DNA from: Mesotaenium endlicherianum
Taxonomy: Eukaryota > Streptophyta > Zygnematophyceae > Zygnematales > Mesotaeniaceae
NCBI GenBank assembly: GCA_009602735.1
Contig: WELA01012911.1
Span: forward strand, 554,352-618,351
Direction: 5' to 3'
Length of the DNA: 64,000 nucleotides
Part shown: positions 10,701 to 21,082 of the stretch, piece by piece
Position numbering within the stretch: position 1 is the first letter of the stretch
Layout of the letters: each line of letters begins with the position of its first letter
Program-made: the position numbers and the translations under genes
Notes under the pieces: model-generated
What the model saw: only the letters and a program-made list of their open reading frames with translations
What the model was told of the DNA's origin: nothing
Databases searched by the model: none

Positions 10701-13700
10701 CTGACAGCAGCAGGCGCAGGGAAGGTGGCCACGGGCCTGGAGGTGCACCCCCGGACACCTGGAGGCGAGAGGGCACCTCACCTTCGTCAGGTGGTATTCC
10801 ACCCGAACATTGGCGCAGGGACATGCCAGGAGGGCCAGGCATGCTCGGTCCACCATTTGGGCCTCACCCCAGGTTTGGTGGCCCTGCTCCAGGTCCATAT
10901 GGAGGCCCTGGGCCTGGTTATGGTGGCTTCATGCGGCCAGACGGATACGGTCCTGGCATGTTTAGACCTGGCCCTATGTCTGACAGAAGGATGAGAGGCC
11001 CTGCGTTTCCAGGGCCCCCTTTTGATGGGTACTACGGACCGCCAGGAAGGGGCCCCATTCGCCCTGGGTTTGGTGGCGCAGATGAGAGAGAGATGGGTAT
11101 GATGGGTCCTGAAGGGGGGGTTCTTGGGCATCGGTTTCCAGGTCCAGGAGGCCCAGCGAGGGGATATATGGGTTTTGGTCCAGATAGGTTTGGCCGCTTT
11201 GGCCCAGCTGGGCCGGGGGGGCATATTCCTGGACCTTATCCTGGTCCTGGGCAAAGAGAAAGGCCTGAGAGAGATGAGAGAGGAGAGAGGGAGAGGCTTG
11301 AGCCGCCCCGCGCAAGCGAGCCAGGCGTGGGTAGAGAAGGGGGTGGGAGGAGGGAAGGAGGCAGGGGAGAGGCTCACAGCGAAGGGCTTGATGGTAGCAG
11401 CAATGATGTGTCTCGTCAGTCACGAGGTTCTCACCATCATGGGCATCATGCGCTTGGCTTGGACTGGGCATCAGCATCAGAGGAAGCGATGGACTATTCC
11501 AAGCCTGTGTTTGACGATGAGCCGTTGTCCAGGTCGGGGGGCCGTCAGAGGAGTGAAGATGCACCCAGCGCAAGCAATCTCCAGGACGAACTGCCACAAA
11601 CTAAGGGTTTCACGGTGCCCTCTGTCACAGAGACCAGCGAATCTGAGAAACAGAATGTGGCCGATGGATCAGAGAGGCAAGCAGAAAATTCTCAGGAGAC
11701 AGACGACAGCAAGAATGGGGCCTCAGTCAAAGAGTCAGTTTCTTCCCCTCAGACCACCGGGAAAAGCATGGATACAATTCGTATTCTGAAACGAGCAGGT
11801 GATGCGGGTAGCCAGGACTCGAGCCCTGTTGGTTCACCTGGGCCCAAAGAGCAGCAGCCAGTAACTAGCAGAGGTTTGCAGCCCGCACAGGCTCAAGGGC
11901 TAGCAGGCATGCCTGAATCAGTCCCGGTACCTGCTCCAGCTGCCTCAGCTCCTAGCACCCCTGCAGGAGATGCATCAGGCCCAGCTCCCCCGGCGCCCCC
12001 AATGGCACCGCATGTGATACAGTTTGGACAGATTGCACACCAGGATGGGCTCCTGAATGACATCATCAGAGCCAGTGCTGGTGTCAAAATTGCGACTGTT
12101 GACTCTCAGGGCGCCTCAACAACCCAGGAAGCTCAGTCACAACAGGTGTCGGGCGTCGTGAGTGTCCCAGGGTCCCTGGTGGCAGCTACTCGTATCTCAA
12201 ACAAAAGTGCTAGCACACTCAGCAAAGCACCGGGCGCAGCTGGAGCAGGGGCTGCCTCCCAGTCATTGCCATCTATGCACGGTGGGACCAGCCGGGTGTC
12301 TCAGGGGGCTCCTTCAGGTCCTCTCTTGGAGAATGCCAGGACATCTATTTCTGAGGAGGAGGGTGTGGTGGTTGCCGGATCTGCGGCTGCAGTGGACTAC
12401 GAAGCTCAGGTATGGATTTGGCGTCGTTTCCTCTTCATACTGCCGGCGTAGTTTTAGTTGAGTTCCACGTATGGCACCCGGTTACAGCACGTAAGGCAGT
12501 TGACAGATCAAGGAGCACAATTCTTTGCATGCATCCCCAAGGCATATGTGGCTCAAATGAATAGCATTGCTGGTCAAATTTAAATCCCTTCAATCGGTCT
12601 GTTGGACCTATTGTTATAGGGCATTACTTTATGTCTATATCATGTGTGGCCTGATCTGTAGGCGTGCCTTATAGCGTGTTTTTTTGTCAAAAGTTGGAGG
12701 CGCAATGGGAGCAAGGCCATAGCCTCTTGGCGTTGACCAGAATGTGGGTGGTGGTTGCAGCGTGCGAGAATGCGTGAAATTGCGGAGCAAAGAGCACAGG
12801 CACTCAAAGTGCAAGAAGAGGGTCGGCAGAAGGAGCAGAAGGCAAAAGCGCAGGCCAAGCTGGAAGAGCTAAACCGACGTGTGCGAGGAGGTGCTCCCAC
12901 AGTTTCTGAGGGCAATGTAAATGCCGGCGTAGGAGTATTACAGCAAGCAGCTGCTAGTGATATTCCCCCCCTCCTCAATGCCGATAGTGGAGAGGGGGTC
13001 AAGGTGGCTGTGGCTGCGCCAGCAGACGGCCCTGGTGGGGGTAATGGCGGAGGGAGGGGAGGGAGGGGGGATGCTAGGAGGGGATTGAGTGACAGGGGAG
13101 GGGATCGTAGGGGTGGTGCTGGCAGAGCTCAAAGTGTAGACCTCAAAGTCAGAGGCCCAGTGCAGATGCAGGAACAGAAGGCGTCTGGTCCAGGGAGTGA
13201 GCACGTGGAGCCATCTGGGGGGATCACAACTCATGGACCAATCAGGGAGCCCCTGCTACCTGCTCCGTCAGGGCCACCCCTTGTCCGCCCTGGCTTTCAG
13301 CAGGCTCCAGGCAATCACTTTGTGGGTCATGGCAATGCAGGCCCGCTAAGGTACCCACAACAGCACGTGCATGACCGTGCCCACCGTGGCCCTGATGGAG
13401 ACATCACTGGTACAAGGCAGCATGGTGCTGGACAACAGGTGCAAGCTCCGCAGCACCAGCACGTGCCTCAGCAAGTCAGCCAGGTGCTGCCGTTCTCGTC
13501 GCACGATCAGGGAAATATTCAAAGGCAAGGCCCTAGGCAGGGGGGTCCATTCCAGCCCGGTTTGAGGGAGGGGCAGCGAGGAGGTCATAGTCGGCCACAG
13601 CCACCTATGCACCAGCAGCAGCCTCAGCAGCCGATGCTACCAGCTGCAACGCATGCACCTTCTCAATCACAAGGCCCAGTGCAGCAAGGTGGTCAGATTC

Positions 13701-16477
13701 CTCGTCAGCCACATCCAGGAATGAGGCCACCTGTCAGGCATGGTGGGGGGCCTGCAGGTCCACTACCGACGCTCAATGCTCGTGCCGGCACATTGCACCC
13801 GCAGCAGCCACCACACACTGTTGTTGGCTTCAACGTAAGCGGGCCCGGTAGCGCAGCAGCAGCAGAAATTGGCATGCATTCGAGCTGGGCCACCGCCACC
13901 TTAAACGGGCCTCTGCCACCGCCTCCACCTATGCCTGTGCTTGTGCCCGTGTCCACCGTCGTTCCTGTTTTTCCAGCAGGCCCTGTGCCTGCTGCAGGTA
14001 CCGTCACAAGGCAGCAGCAGCAAGTAGCAACGGGTGCTGAGCAAGGGAGTGAAAACAGGGCATCTAGCGATAGTTCTGAAGGAGGGGGGCCGCTGAGAAG
14101 TGACAAAGAGGGGGGGCGCAAGAAGTCGCGGAGCGGCCGTGCAGGAGGGGGCCAGTCCAAGAAGGCAGCTAGAGGCCCCGAAGGGCAGCAGCCGGAGAGC
14201 GCAGCAGCAGATGCTGGTGGCGGGCAAGGTCGCGCGTTAGCTCCAAAGGGGGTGGGAACAAGTGCCACCCTGCCAGCTGGCGGAGCAGGTGGAGCACCCA
14301 CATCTCAGGGTGGGGGCGGGGGTGATGGTGGGGTTGCTGGCGGCGACAGTGGAGCACTGGGGAAGGAAGCTGGCTCGCAGCATGCTCCGCCTCCGCCTCC
14401 TAGACAGCGGGGAAGTGGAGAGCGTGGTAGAGCCCCTTCTTCCAATGCTGGCAGCACGGGTGGAGGACCTGCAGGTTCTGGGGCCCGAGGCCAGGGTCCT
14501 TCCAGGGAGGCTGGGAATGATCCTGCTCCTGTCAATTCCCAGACTCTGCAGGGCCCTGCTGAAGGAGATAAGGGCAGGGGGGAGCCTGCAAAGCCGAGCG
14601 TGGCCAAGAAGCCCCTGCCCCCTCAGAGGCAGAGGCCCCCTCCTCGTCTTCCCCAAGATGGGCGACCTGCAGACAGGGGCCAGCAGCAGCATCAGCAAGG
14701 CCCAGATGGCAGCAGCTCAAGGGGGGCAGTTGCAAAAGCCAGCACCAATGATGCCAAGGCGGCTGCTGGGGAGACTGGTGTGGCAGCGCCACTTGCAGCT
14801 GGTGCTGCCAAGGGGCAGGGGCAGGGGCAGGGGCAGGGGCCCGGAGATGGGCAGAGGCAGCCCAGGCGTGTGGATGCACAGCACAGCACAAGGCAGCAGG
14901 TGCTGCCGCCACCCCAGCAGCAGCAGCAGCAGCATGCTGGTCCTGGTGGGAAAAAGAAGGCGGATAATCAGGTGGGTTCGACCCGTCCAGTGCCTCACTT
15001 GGCTCAGCCTCAACAGCAGCAACAGCAGCAGCAGCAGGTGCCTGGAGGTGTGGCAGTCGCTGCCAATGAAATGGCTGCTGGCGCACACGCGCAAGGGGGT
15101 CGGTCCAGGCGAGCTGAGATGGAAAGGTACTCACCCAAGCTAGCCTTGCAACAGCAGCAGCGGCAGCAGCAGCATCCCCCCGGCGACGGGCCAGCTCCCC
15201 CCGCCTTGCCTCAAGGCGGGCTCCAGAATGTAACACATGGCCCGCATGGGACGGCTGGTGCTCCCCTCCCAGCCCGCAGCCAGCCAGGAGGCGGTCGCAG
15301 CTTCGTCCAACTTGGCCAGCAGGCTGGGCAGGCTGGAGGTCAGCAGCAGCTTGCAGCTCAGCAGAGCAGCAGGCAGCCTTCGCAGCAGCATGCAGGGCCC
15401 AATCACAACCACGGCACCAATCAGCTGCCAGGTGACCAGCAGCAGCAGCAGGGTCCAGGCAGCGCACACTGGGGAGCTGTTCCTCAGGGCAGGCCTCTGC
15501 ACCCTGCACCTGGCGCCAAAAGCATTCCTCCTGGAGCTGGAGGTCTCGCAGCAGCGACTGGGCATCAGCCCGGGGTGGCACCCTCCAGAGGTGCAGCTGC
15601 AGCTACCTCTGCTGCACCAGACTCTCAAGGAGGAGGGGGGAGCACTGCTGAGAGAGCTCAGGCACCTGCTGTGGACGTAGGGGCAGAGGGGGGGGCAAGA
15701 CCTGGAAGTGCCGCCCATGGTGGAGGGGGCGCAGGAAGGCGGACTTCTCGGGGAGGGGCTGGTGCCAGCAGGGGTGGGAGGGGAGGAGCTCCTGCGCACG
15801 AGCAGGGGGGGGCAGCCGTTGGCCACCAGGCCGGAAGAGGAGGTGGAAGTGCCCAGGCTGGCTCGGAGACAGGCGGCCAAATGGCACAAGAGCCGAGGAG
15901 CGCGACTGGAAGGGCTGTGGGTGGGAATTTGAATGCGCTGGATGGAAGCGGCTCACGCGGGGGCGAGCTTGTAAGCCGGGAGCAGCATCATCACCACCAG
16001 CAGCAGCAGGTTCCTGGAAACCCCCGGCCATCGGCGCCTGGCAGTCAAGCGCAGGCCCAAGGGCAAGGTGGCAGGCACCGGCCCGCTGCCCAGGGCCCTC
16101 ATGGAAACGTGGCGCCAGCTCATCAGAGGCCCCAAGGAGGGCCCCCGGCTCCAGGTGGCGGGCCCACACAGGCGCAGAGGTCGAATGGTCCGTTGAGCCA
16201 CGTGCAGAGCTCAAACTTGAACGTCAGAAACGCATCTGGTGGTCCTGCCCCGAGCGGGCCGCCGCCTCCCGCTCGGTCTCTTCAGACTGGCGTGCTGGGC
16301 ACCCCCCCTGTGAAGGATGAGAAAGCTGTTGGACAGAGTGCAGGCACAAGTGGCCCCAGACCCAGTGGTGCACAGGGAGGTGTGGGTGCTGGAAGGGGGA
16401 CGCCTGACAGCCGAGGGAAGTACCAAGTGATCAATGCAACTGGAGGGGCTGTCCCAAATCCCCAGGCAGCTAGCTGA
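7772..16477 (+). CDS. MOS1: MOS1-like protein with BAT2 N-terminal domain, 7 exons
   Basis: Exons traced by motif and phase: 7772-7860, 8376-8420, 8804-9239, 9773-9866, 10153-10218, ~10410-12409 and 12761-16477 (TGA), giving about 2148 aa. Blocks match plant MODIFIER OF SNC1 in order: RRGMTVLGK…PKPINLPSQ (exon 1), LENRGLDPNVELVP (exon 2), SVTWGAGKS (exon 3), LTRGDFPSLGSEKD (exon 4), GYYGPPGRGP (about residue 446), DYSKPVFDDE (about 603), the MREIAEQRAQ…KLEELNRR helix opening exon 7, and AEMERYSPKLAL (about 1694). In Arabidopsis MOS1 is a nuclear regulator of immune-receptor (SNC1) expression. The rest is Gly/Pro/Gln low complexity. The start is uncertain: an upstream exon joined at 7780 is possible, since plant homologues have ~18 residues before RRxGMT. 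The exon 6 acceptor is also weak (10410 fits phase). Confidence 0.8.
12761..16474 (+). other. Expanded low-complexity C-terminal exon of the MOS1-like gene
   Basis: A single ~1238-codon exon, very GC-rich, with Gly/Pro/Gln/Ala repeats. It includes Gln runs near 14915-14935, 15011-15037 and 15422-15450 (CAG-rich), an (Gly-Gln)n tract at about 14812-14838 and RGG-type patches near 13040-13125 and 15745-15850. Only the N-terminal charged helix and the AEMERYSP block look conserved. The rest is probably disordered. High GC makes long antisense ORFs here meaningless. Confidence 0.8.
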
Positions 16478-18133
16478 GGGATTGGGAACTTGTTGACATG
16501 GCTCTATTTGTTTACCAGGTGCTTCTGAAGGTGCAGCATTATGGCAGCAGTGAACTGTGTGGCAAGCTTGCACTGTATTTTACCGCGAAGGGTCATTTTT
16601 GTATTTTCCATTCCCTCTATAGTATGCTCTCGCAGGTGTAGGTAAAGCGAATGGGACACAAGAGGATGGAGTGCTTAGCAATTGATTCAGTACGACCTAA
16701 AAGCATCAACCTAAGTTGCGTTGTGTTCAGAATTGTTCTGTTGCAGATAGCAACAATTTTACATTATGGTGGTTCAGTGTGCCCCTGTTCTGTGTTGACA
16801 TTGCCATTGTTGGTTAGGTGGTGACAGGTGCACCAGTAATATACTCATTAAGGAACAAACCACAGTAGCCTGCTGATATTCTTTGGACGAAGCTTGGGCA
16901 ATTTCGTGAACTTGAAAAATATTGCACAGTTAGTACATGGGTGTAACTTAAAAAATACTTACTCCCAACTTGTGACCAGGAACTGCATCATGTTGCCAGT
17001 GGCAGTGCGGTTGAGAGGCGCCCTAAGAAGAAGCAAATGAGTTGTAACAACTTTTCTTTGTTCTTGAACAAAAAGTTGAAATCATTCATTTGTTTCTAAC
17101 AAAGCGACTTGCTTCAGGAGGCTGCAGTTTATCACTTTCTTGTTGAGCTATGTAGAGTAGCTTATAAGCACCAAAACGAGTAGTAGAGGTAGGCAAGCAA
17201 AACACCATGAAGATACGCATCAATTGTTGGTTTCAACTTTACTGCTGTGCAATTGTATAAAGAGGGCCACAAAGTTGTACGCAAAAGGAAGCAATCTTAT
17301 GTATCGGAGATATTGGTGCGTTAAAAATACTGACAACTGTAAATAGAGGGGAAAAACAAAGGGACAAAATTTACATTTTATACCGACGCCAAAAAGTAGT
17401 GGTGTGCTACGTTCATAAATCCGTGCCAGATCGATGGCGATTCCAACCGATTTAATAACACAGTCCCAAGATCGACGGTTGAGAAAAGTTTAATTCATCT
17501 TGAACCGTTCAGCGTCAGATAGACCTGCAGAATCTCTGCAAAATAAGGCACAAAGCACGGAACACGTTTTCACCCGACTCCCTGATCCCGACATGCTCAA
17601 CCATGCTCAACTTTTCTCAACTGTGCTCAACAGCCCACAGCAACATGCAGGCCAGTCGAGTTGATCAACCACCACGTTAGGTGGCAAATGAAAACGCTTT
17701 GCTCTGCCACGAGGTGAAGGCCCTGTGTACGCTCGTGTTCCAACTTCCAAGTGAGGCAATTTGAGCAAATGAGCACAATTGAGCACAAATGAGTGCAAAT
17801 GAGGGTAACTGAGATTGTCAGTTTGTCCTCGGTAACACGCGTGGGGGCAGCATGCTTGCAAATCGAGGCTCTCGCGGGCACTCTCGGGTGCTCTCGGGCA
17901 CTCTCGGGTGCTCTCGGGCAGCTTTCAGAACTTGCCTGTCCAGGATCACGCGCAACAGGGTCGTTTCTTCGTGATGCCAAGTTCCAAACTTGTTAGTAAC
18001 GGTTCAAATTATTACCAGTCGTCCACTGTCGTCAGTTGCTGTCGAGCCTTACTTAATTTCCATGCCAGTTGCGTGATTCCTCTTACCATTCCAGCAGTGC
18101 GGTGCCCCCGTGGTACTACAGAGGCTTAAAATC
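16478..18133. other. 3' flank of MOS1-like gene and promoter side of ARF locus
   Basis: No coding signal. The 3' UTR of the MOS1-like gene presumably occupies the first few hundred bases. Between 17755 and 17812 there is an imperfect GAGCAAATGAGCACAA-type repeat, and at 17881-17920 a minisatellite. Confidence 0.5.
17870..17921 (+). repeat. 10/20-bp minisatellite
   Basis: Four exact alternating decamers, CTCTCGGGTG and CTCTCGGGCA, occupy 17881-17920, with a degenerate unit just before. It lies about 215 bp upstream of the ARF start codon. Confidence 0.9.
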
Positions 18134-20009
18134 ATGGGTCTCACTTTCACCAAGTTGTTCCAAAGGATGTTCTCCAAGAAGGAGATGCGCATATTGATGG
18201 TTGGTCTCGACGCTGCAGGAAAGACAACAATCTTGTATAAGCTGAAGCTCGAGAGATTGTTACCACTATACCTACAATTGGTACTAAATCATACCTGTCT
18301 TGGAGCTAAACTGCCAGACACAAGAATAAAATGCAATGAGATAAAACTGACGACGAGCTTCCCAACCACAACAAAAGTTGCAGTGAGGCAGTCTCACAAT
18401 GTGTCCTTTCGCAATCACGCATTTCTCATTTTAAAGTGTGAAGCAGTGTCTGAAAAAGAATCTCATAGGCTTTTGCTGATGAGCTTCTTGGTGTCAGGAT
18501 TCAATGTTGAGACTGTGGAGTACAAAAACATCAGCTTTACAGTGTGGTATGTTGGTGGACAAGACAAGGTACATAAGCTAATCGCTCTTGATCTGAATCA
18601 CAACCACATATGGGGATCACAGAACTGCAGGAAAGATGGATGAAGCTGTTTGCATTCCTTACACAGTATGTCTTTTCCTTTTTACACTGTATACACATGC
18701 CCTTTCCGTTGTTTTTACTAGGAAGGGTATAGTAGCCTTCAGTATAATAGTATGTCCCATTTCCGCTGCATTGAAGGGCTAACAATAGCTTTGACTCGGT
18801 GTACGTCTTTCATAATGCAGATCCGACCTCTATGGAGGCATTACTTCCAGAATGCACAGGGCCTGATCTTCGTCGTTGACAGCAGCGATCGAGATCGTAT
18901 CGTGGAGGCCAGAGATGAGCTGCACCGCATGCTGAATGAGGTACACTCTGCAGATGCTTCTGGAACAACTCTGGCTGGTGGGGCACGTAAGCTGGCCTGC
19001 CACGTTTGGCTCTTGTGCCCTATGACTCACCATAGGGGCTGCAAGAGGACTGTTGCATTCTTTTGCGGATTCTTGCGCCAGTCCAATTCATGTAAGAGAT
19101 AATTATAGAAGCTGTGTGTACATATATCATTATGTATACATACATATACGTGTGTATGTAAACATACATGCATGTAAAATGGGCGCATACATGTATGTTC
19201 ACACATATATTAAAAATTATGTAAACAAATGTATGCACACGTGTATGTACATGCGTGCATTTATATATGTATATACATTCAAATTTCATGAGCACTAGCC
19301 ATACGCTGACCCTTGTGATGCTGGGCTGGGTGAACTGCGGAACGTGCGGCCTCGCAGGATGAGCTGCGGGACGCGGTGCTGCTGGTTTTTGCGAACAAGC
19401 AGGACCTGCCAAATGCGATGAACGCGGCGGAGATCACGGACAAGCTGGGTCTCCACTCCCTGCGCCAGCGCCACTGGTACTGCCACGTGTCCGCACCTAC
19501 CTGATGCATGCATGCATGCGTGCATTCCCGCGCATCAGGACACGGACGGTGCATGCTTGCTTTGAGCACCACCACCAAGTGGTCGCTATCACTTCCTCGT
19601 TCATGCAGTGCTTGCGTGTGTGCTCTCGACTGCATGGACATACTGCTTGGTTATGGCCCATGGGGTGCTGTACCTGCGTAGAGTAAAGAGAGAAAGAGCA
19701 GAGAAGCAGTGGGAAGCGAGAGCATGGCAACGAGAGTAGCTCACACGCACGAGTACCCCACATCGCCCGGTTGCGAGTTTGTGATGCCACACTCATCTAT
19801 AATATGCACTTGTGCATGTGCATGTGAGCTGTGGGGCTTGTCTCGTCCTAATGATTGCATCTTGTGTCATACATTGCGTATCATGCATCGTGCGCCATGC
19901 ATCGGTGGGAACGAGCAGGTACATCCAGAGCACGTGCGCCACGTCTGGAGAGGGCTTGTACGAGGGCCTCGACTGGCTGTCCAGCAATATCGCCAGCAAG
20001 GTGCGCTGA
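18134..20009 (+). pseudogene. ARF1: ARF1-type small GTPase locus, 5 exons, frameshift and G3 change
   Basis: Exons 18134-18280, 18498-18568, 18821-18940, 19358-19476 and 19919-20009 have GT-AG introns and give an otherwise canonical ADP-ribosylation factor: N-terminal MGLTFTKLF (myristoylatable Gly2), P-loop [13 protein letters not shown], and the [16 protein letters not shown] end. Two faults stand out. Exon 1 is 147 nt where the phase needs 148: one G is missing after CTGAAGCTC, shifting the switch I frame. In exon 2 the G3 motif reads WYVGGQDK instead of WDVGGQDK, losing the Asp that helps bind Mg/GTP. The C-terminus is SKVR rather than the usual Ala end. ARF1 drives COPI coat recruitment at the Golgi. 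Either this is a recent pseudogene or the assembly has errors; the other exons look pristine. Confidence 0.85.
19131..19285. repeat. AT/GT-rich alternating purine-pyrimidine tract in ARF intron 3
   Basis: A dense run of TATATAC, TGTATG and CATACATG words in the intron between exons 3 and 4. It is microsatellite-like. Another short (TGCA)n run lies at 19502-19520 in the next intron. Confidence 0.75.
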
Positions 20010-21082
20010 GCACCTGGCCTCTTCCCGCTATCTTACTCTTCTCTGCAGTTTTGTGAGACTCGATAGTGTGATTTTGTCCTCTTTTTGGAAAGTAGCTCTC
20101 TTCTTAGGTGTTCGGGGTCCACTGCAACTTTTGTCAACTGGCAGGTAAGATGCGAGTACAGCAAAAAGTGCGTAAAGCTGTTGCTATGGCCTTCGTGGGA
20201 GTGACGGGGCAAAATGTTTGCGAGATTTGACTTGCAAGTTGCAATATGCAAATTGTGTGTGATGGTGTGCCTGCCACGGTGTATCATTTCTAGTTATTGC
20301 AACAACCTTGGGTGGACACCAATAATCAGATGAGTGCTTGCATACATGAGCTGCTTCGGATGCTAGGTAATATTCTCTCTGGGGTTTTTGCACATTGCAT
20401 AAGTTGGCATGTTGTTTTCACCATCTTTGTTGCTGCCCGTGGCAGGCTTAAGCCACAATTGGCAAATGCGTGCTCATAATAGTTGCCGAGAAAATCAATG
20501 TCCATGAAAATGGATACTTCAATGTTACGGAGGTAATCGTAAAGGTCATTCGGAAACAATGTACATTTTATCTTCCTGCATTTAGAAGCTTTCATTTGGA
20601 AGGTCATTAATCCTCCATTGCACTACCTGCTGCCTACTTAATATGCCACACAGCATTTTCATATTCTCTCCACATGTCAAGATCTTATGTGCGAGGCCTC
20701 TTTTACTAGAATAATGATGCGCCAATTTCACATAATGTCATACATTAACATTTGCAAGTTGATTTCAAAGCCAACATAGATGGTGCTTAGTTTCTGCAAG
20801 GCGAGTACCATATTAGTTGGATTGAACACGTTGTTGCAGATTTCAAAGGCAATCAAAGTTCTAAATCACCTTGTAAAAGTGACTGACTGAGAATGTCAGT
20901 CACTCACTCGGACAGGTGACAGAGAGACTAAATTGGCATTGCCACTAATCTTGCTGATAACTCTCTTCTACACATCCCAAAGACTGCTACATACATGAAT
21001 ATAGGGTAAACGATTAACTAAACCACTACATGATGGGTAAGGGCAATGTATAATATATCTCAACCAGCAAGCCACTCGCCAC
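20010..21082. other. Intergenic region between convergent ARF and TPP genes
   Basis: Holds the two 3' UTRs. No coding signal. A perfect 9-bp inverted repeat is noted separately. Confidence 0.55.
20879..20903. terminator. Perfect hairpin between convergent genes
   Basis: GTGACTGAC, a 7-nt loop (TGAGAAT), then GTCAGTCAC. It lies 870 bp after the ARF stop and 180 bp past the TPP stop, so it is probably within the TPP 3' UTR or at its end. A role in 3'-end formation or mRNA stability is only a guess. Confidence 0.35.

Noticed and set aside
14532-15889. Long antisense ORFs (up to 349 codons) in the last MOS1 exon
   Set aside because: They mirror the GC- and CAG-rich sense frame (Ala/Leu/Gln runs) and have no motifs.
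17881-17920. Possible CRISPR-like direct repeats
   Set aside because: Ten-base units with no spacers in a eukaryotic intergenic region; a minisatellite.
18110-18643. Continuous 177-codon ORF through ARF exons 1-2
   Set aside because: It reads through an intron after a frameshift; ARF homology and GT-AG sites support separate exons.
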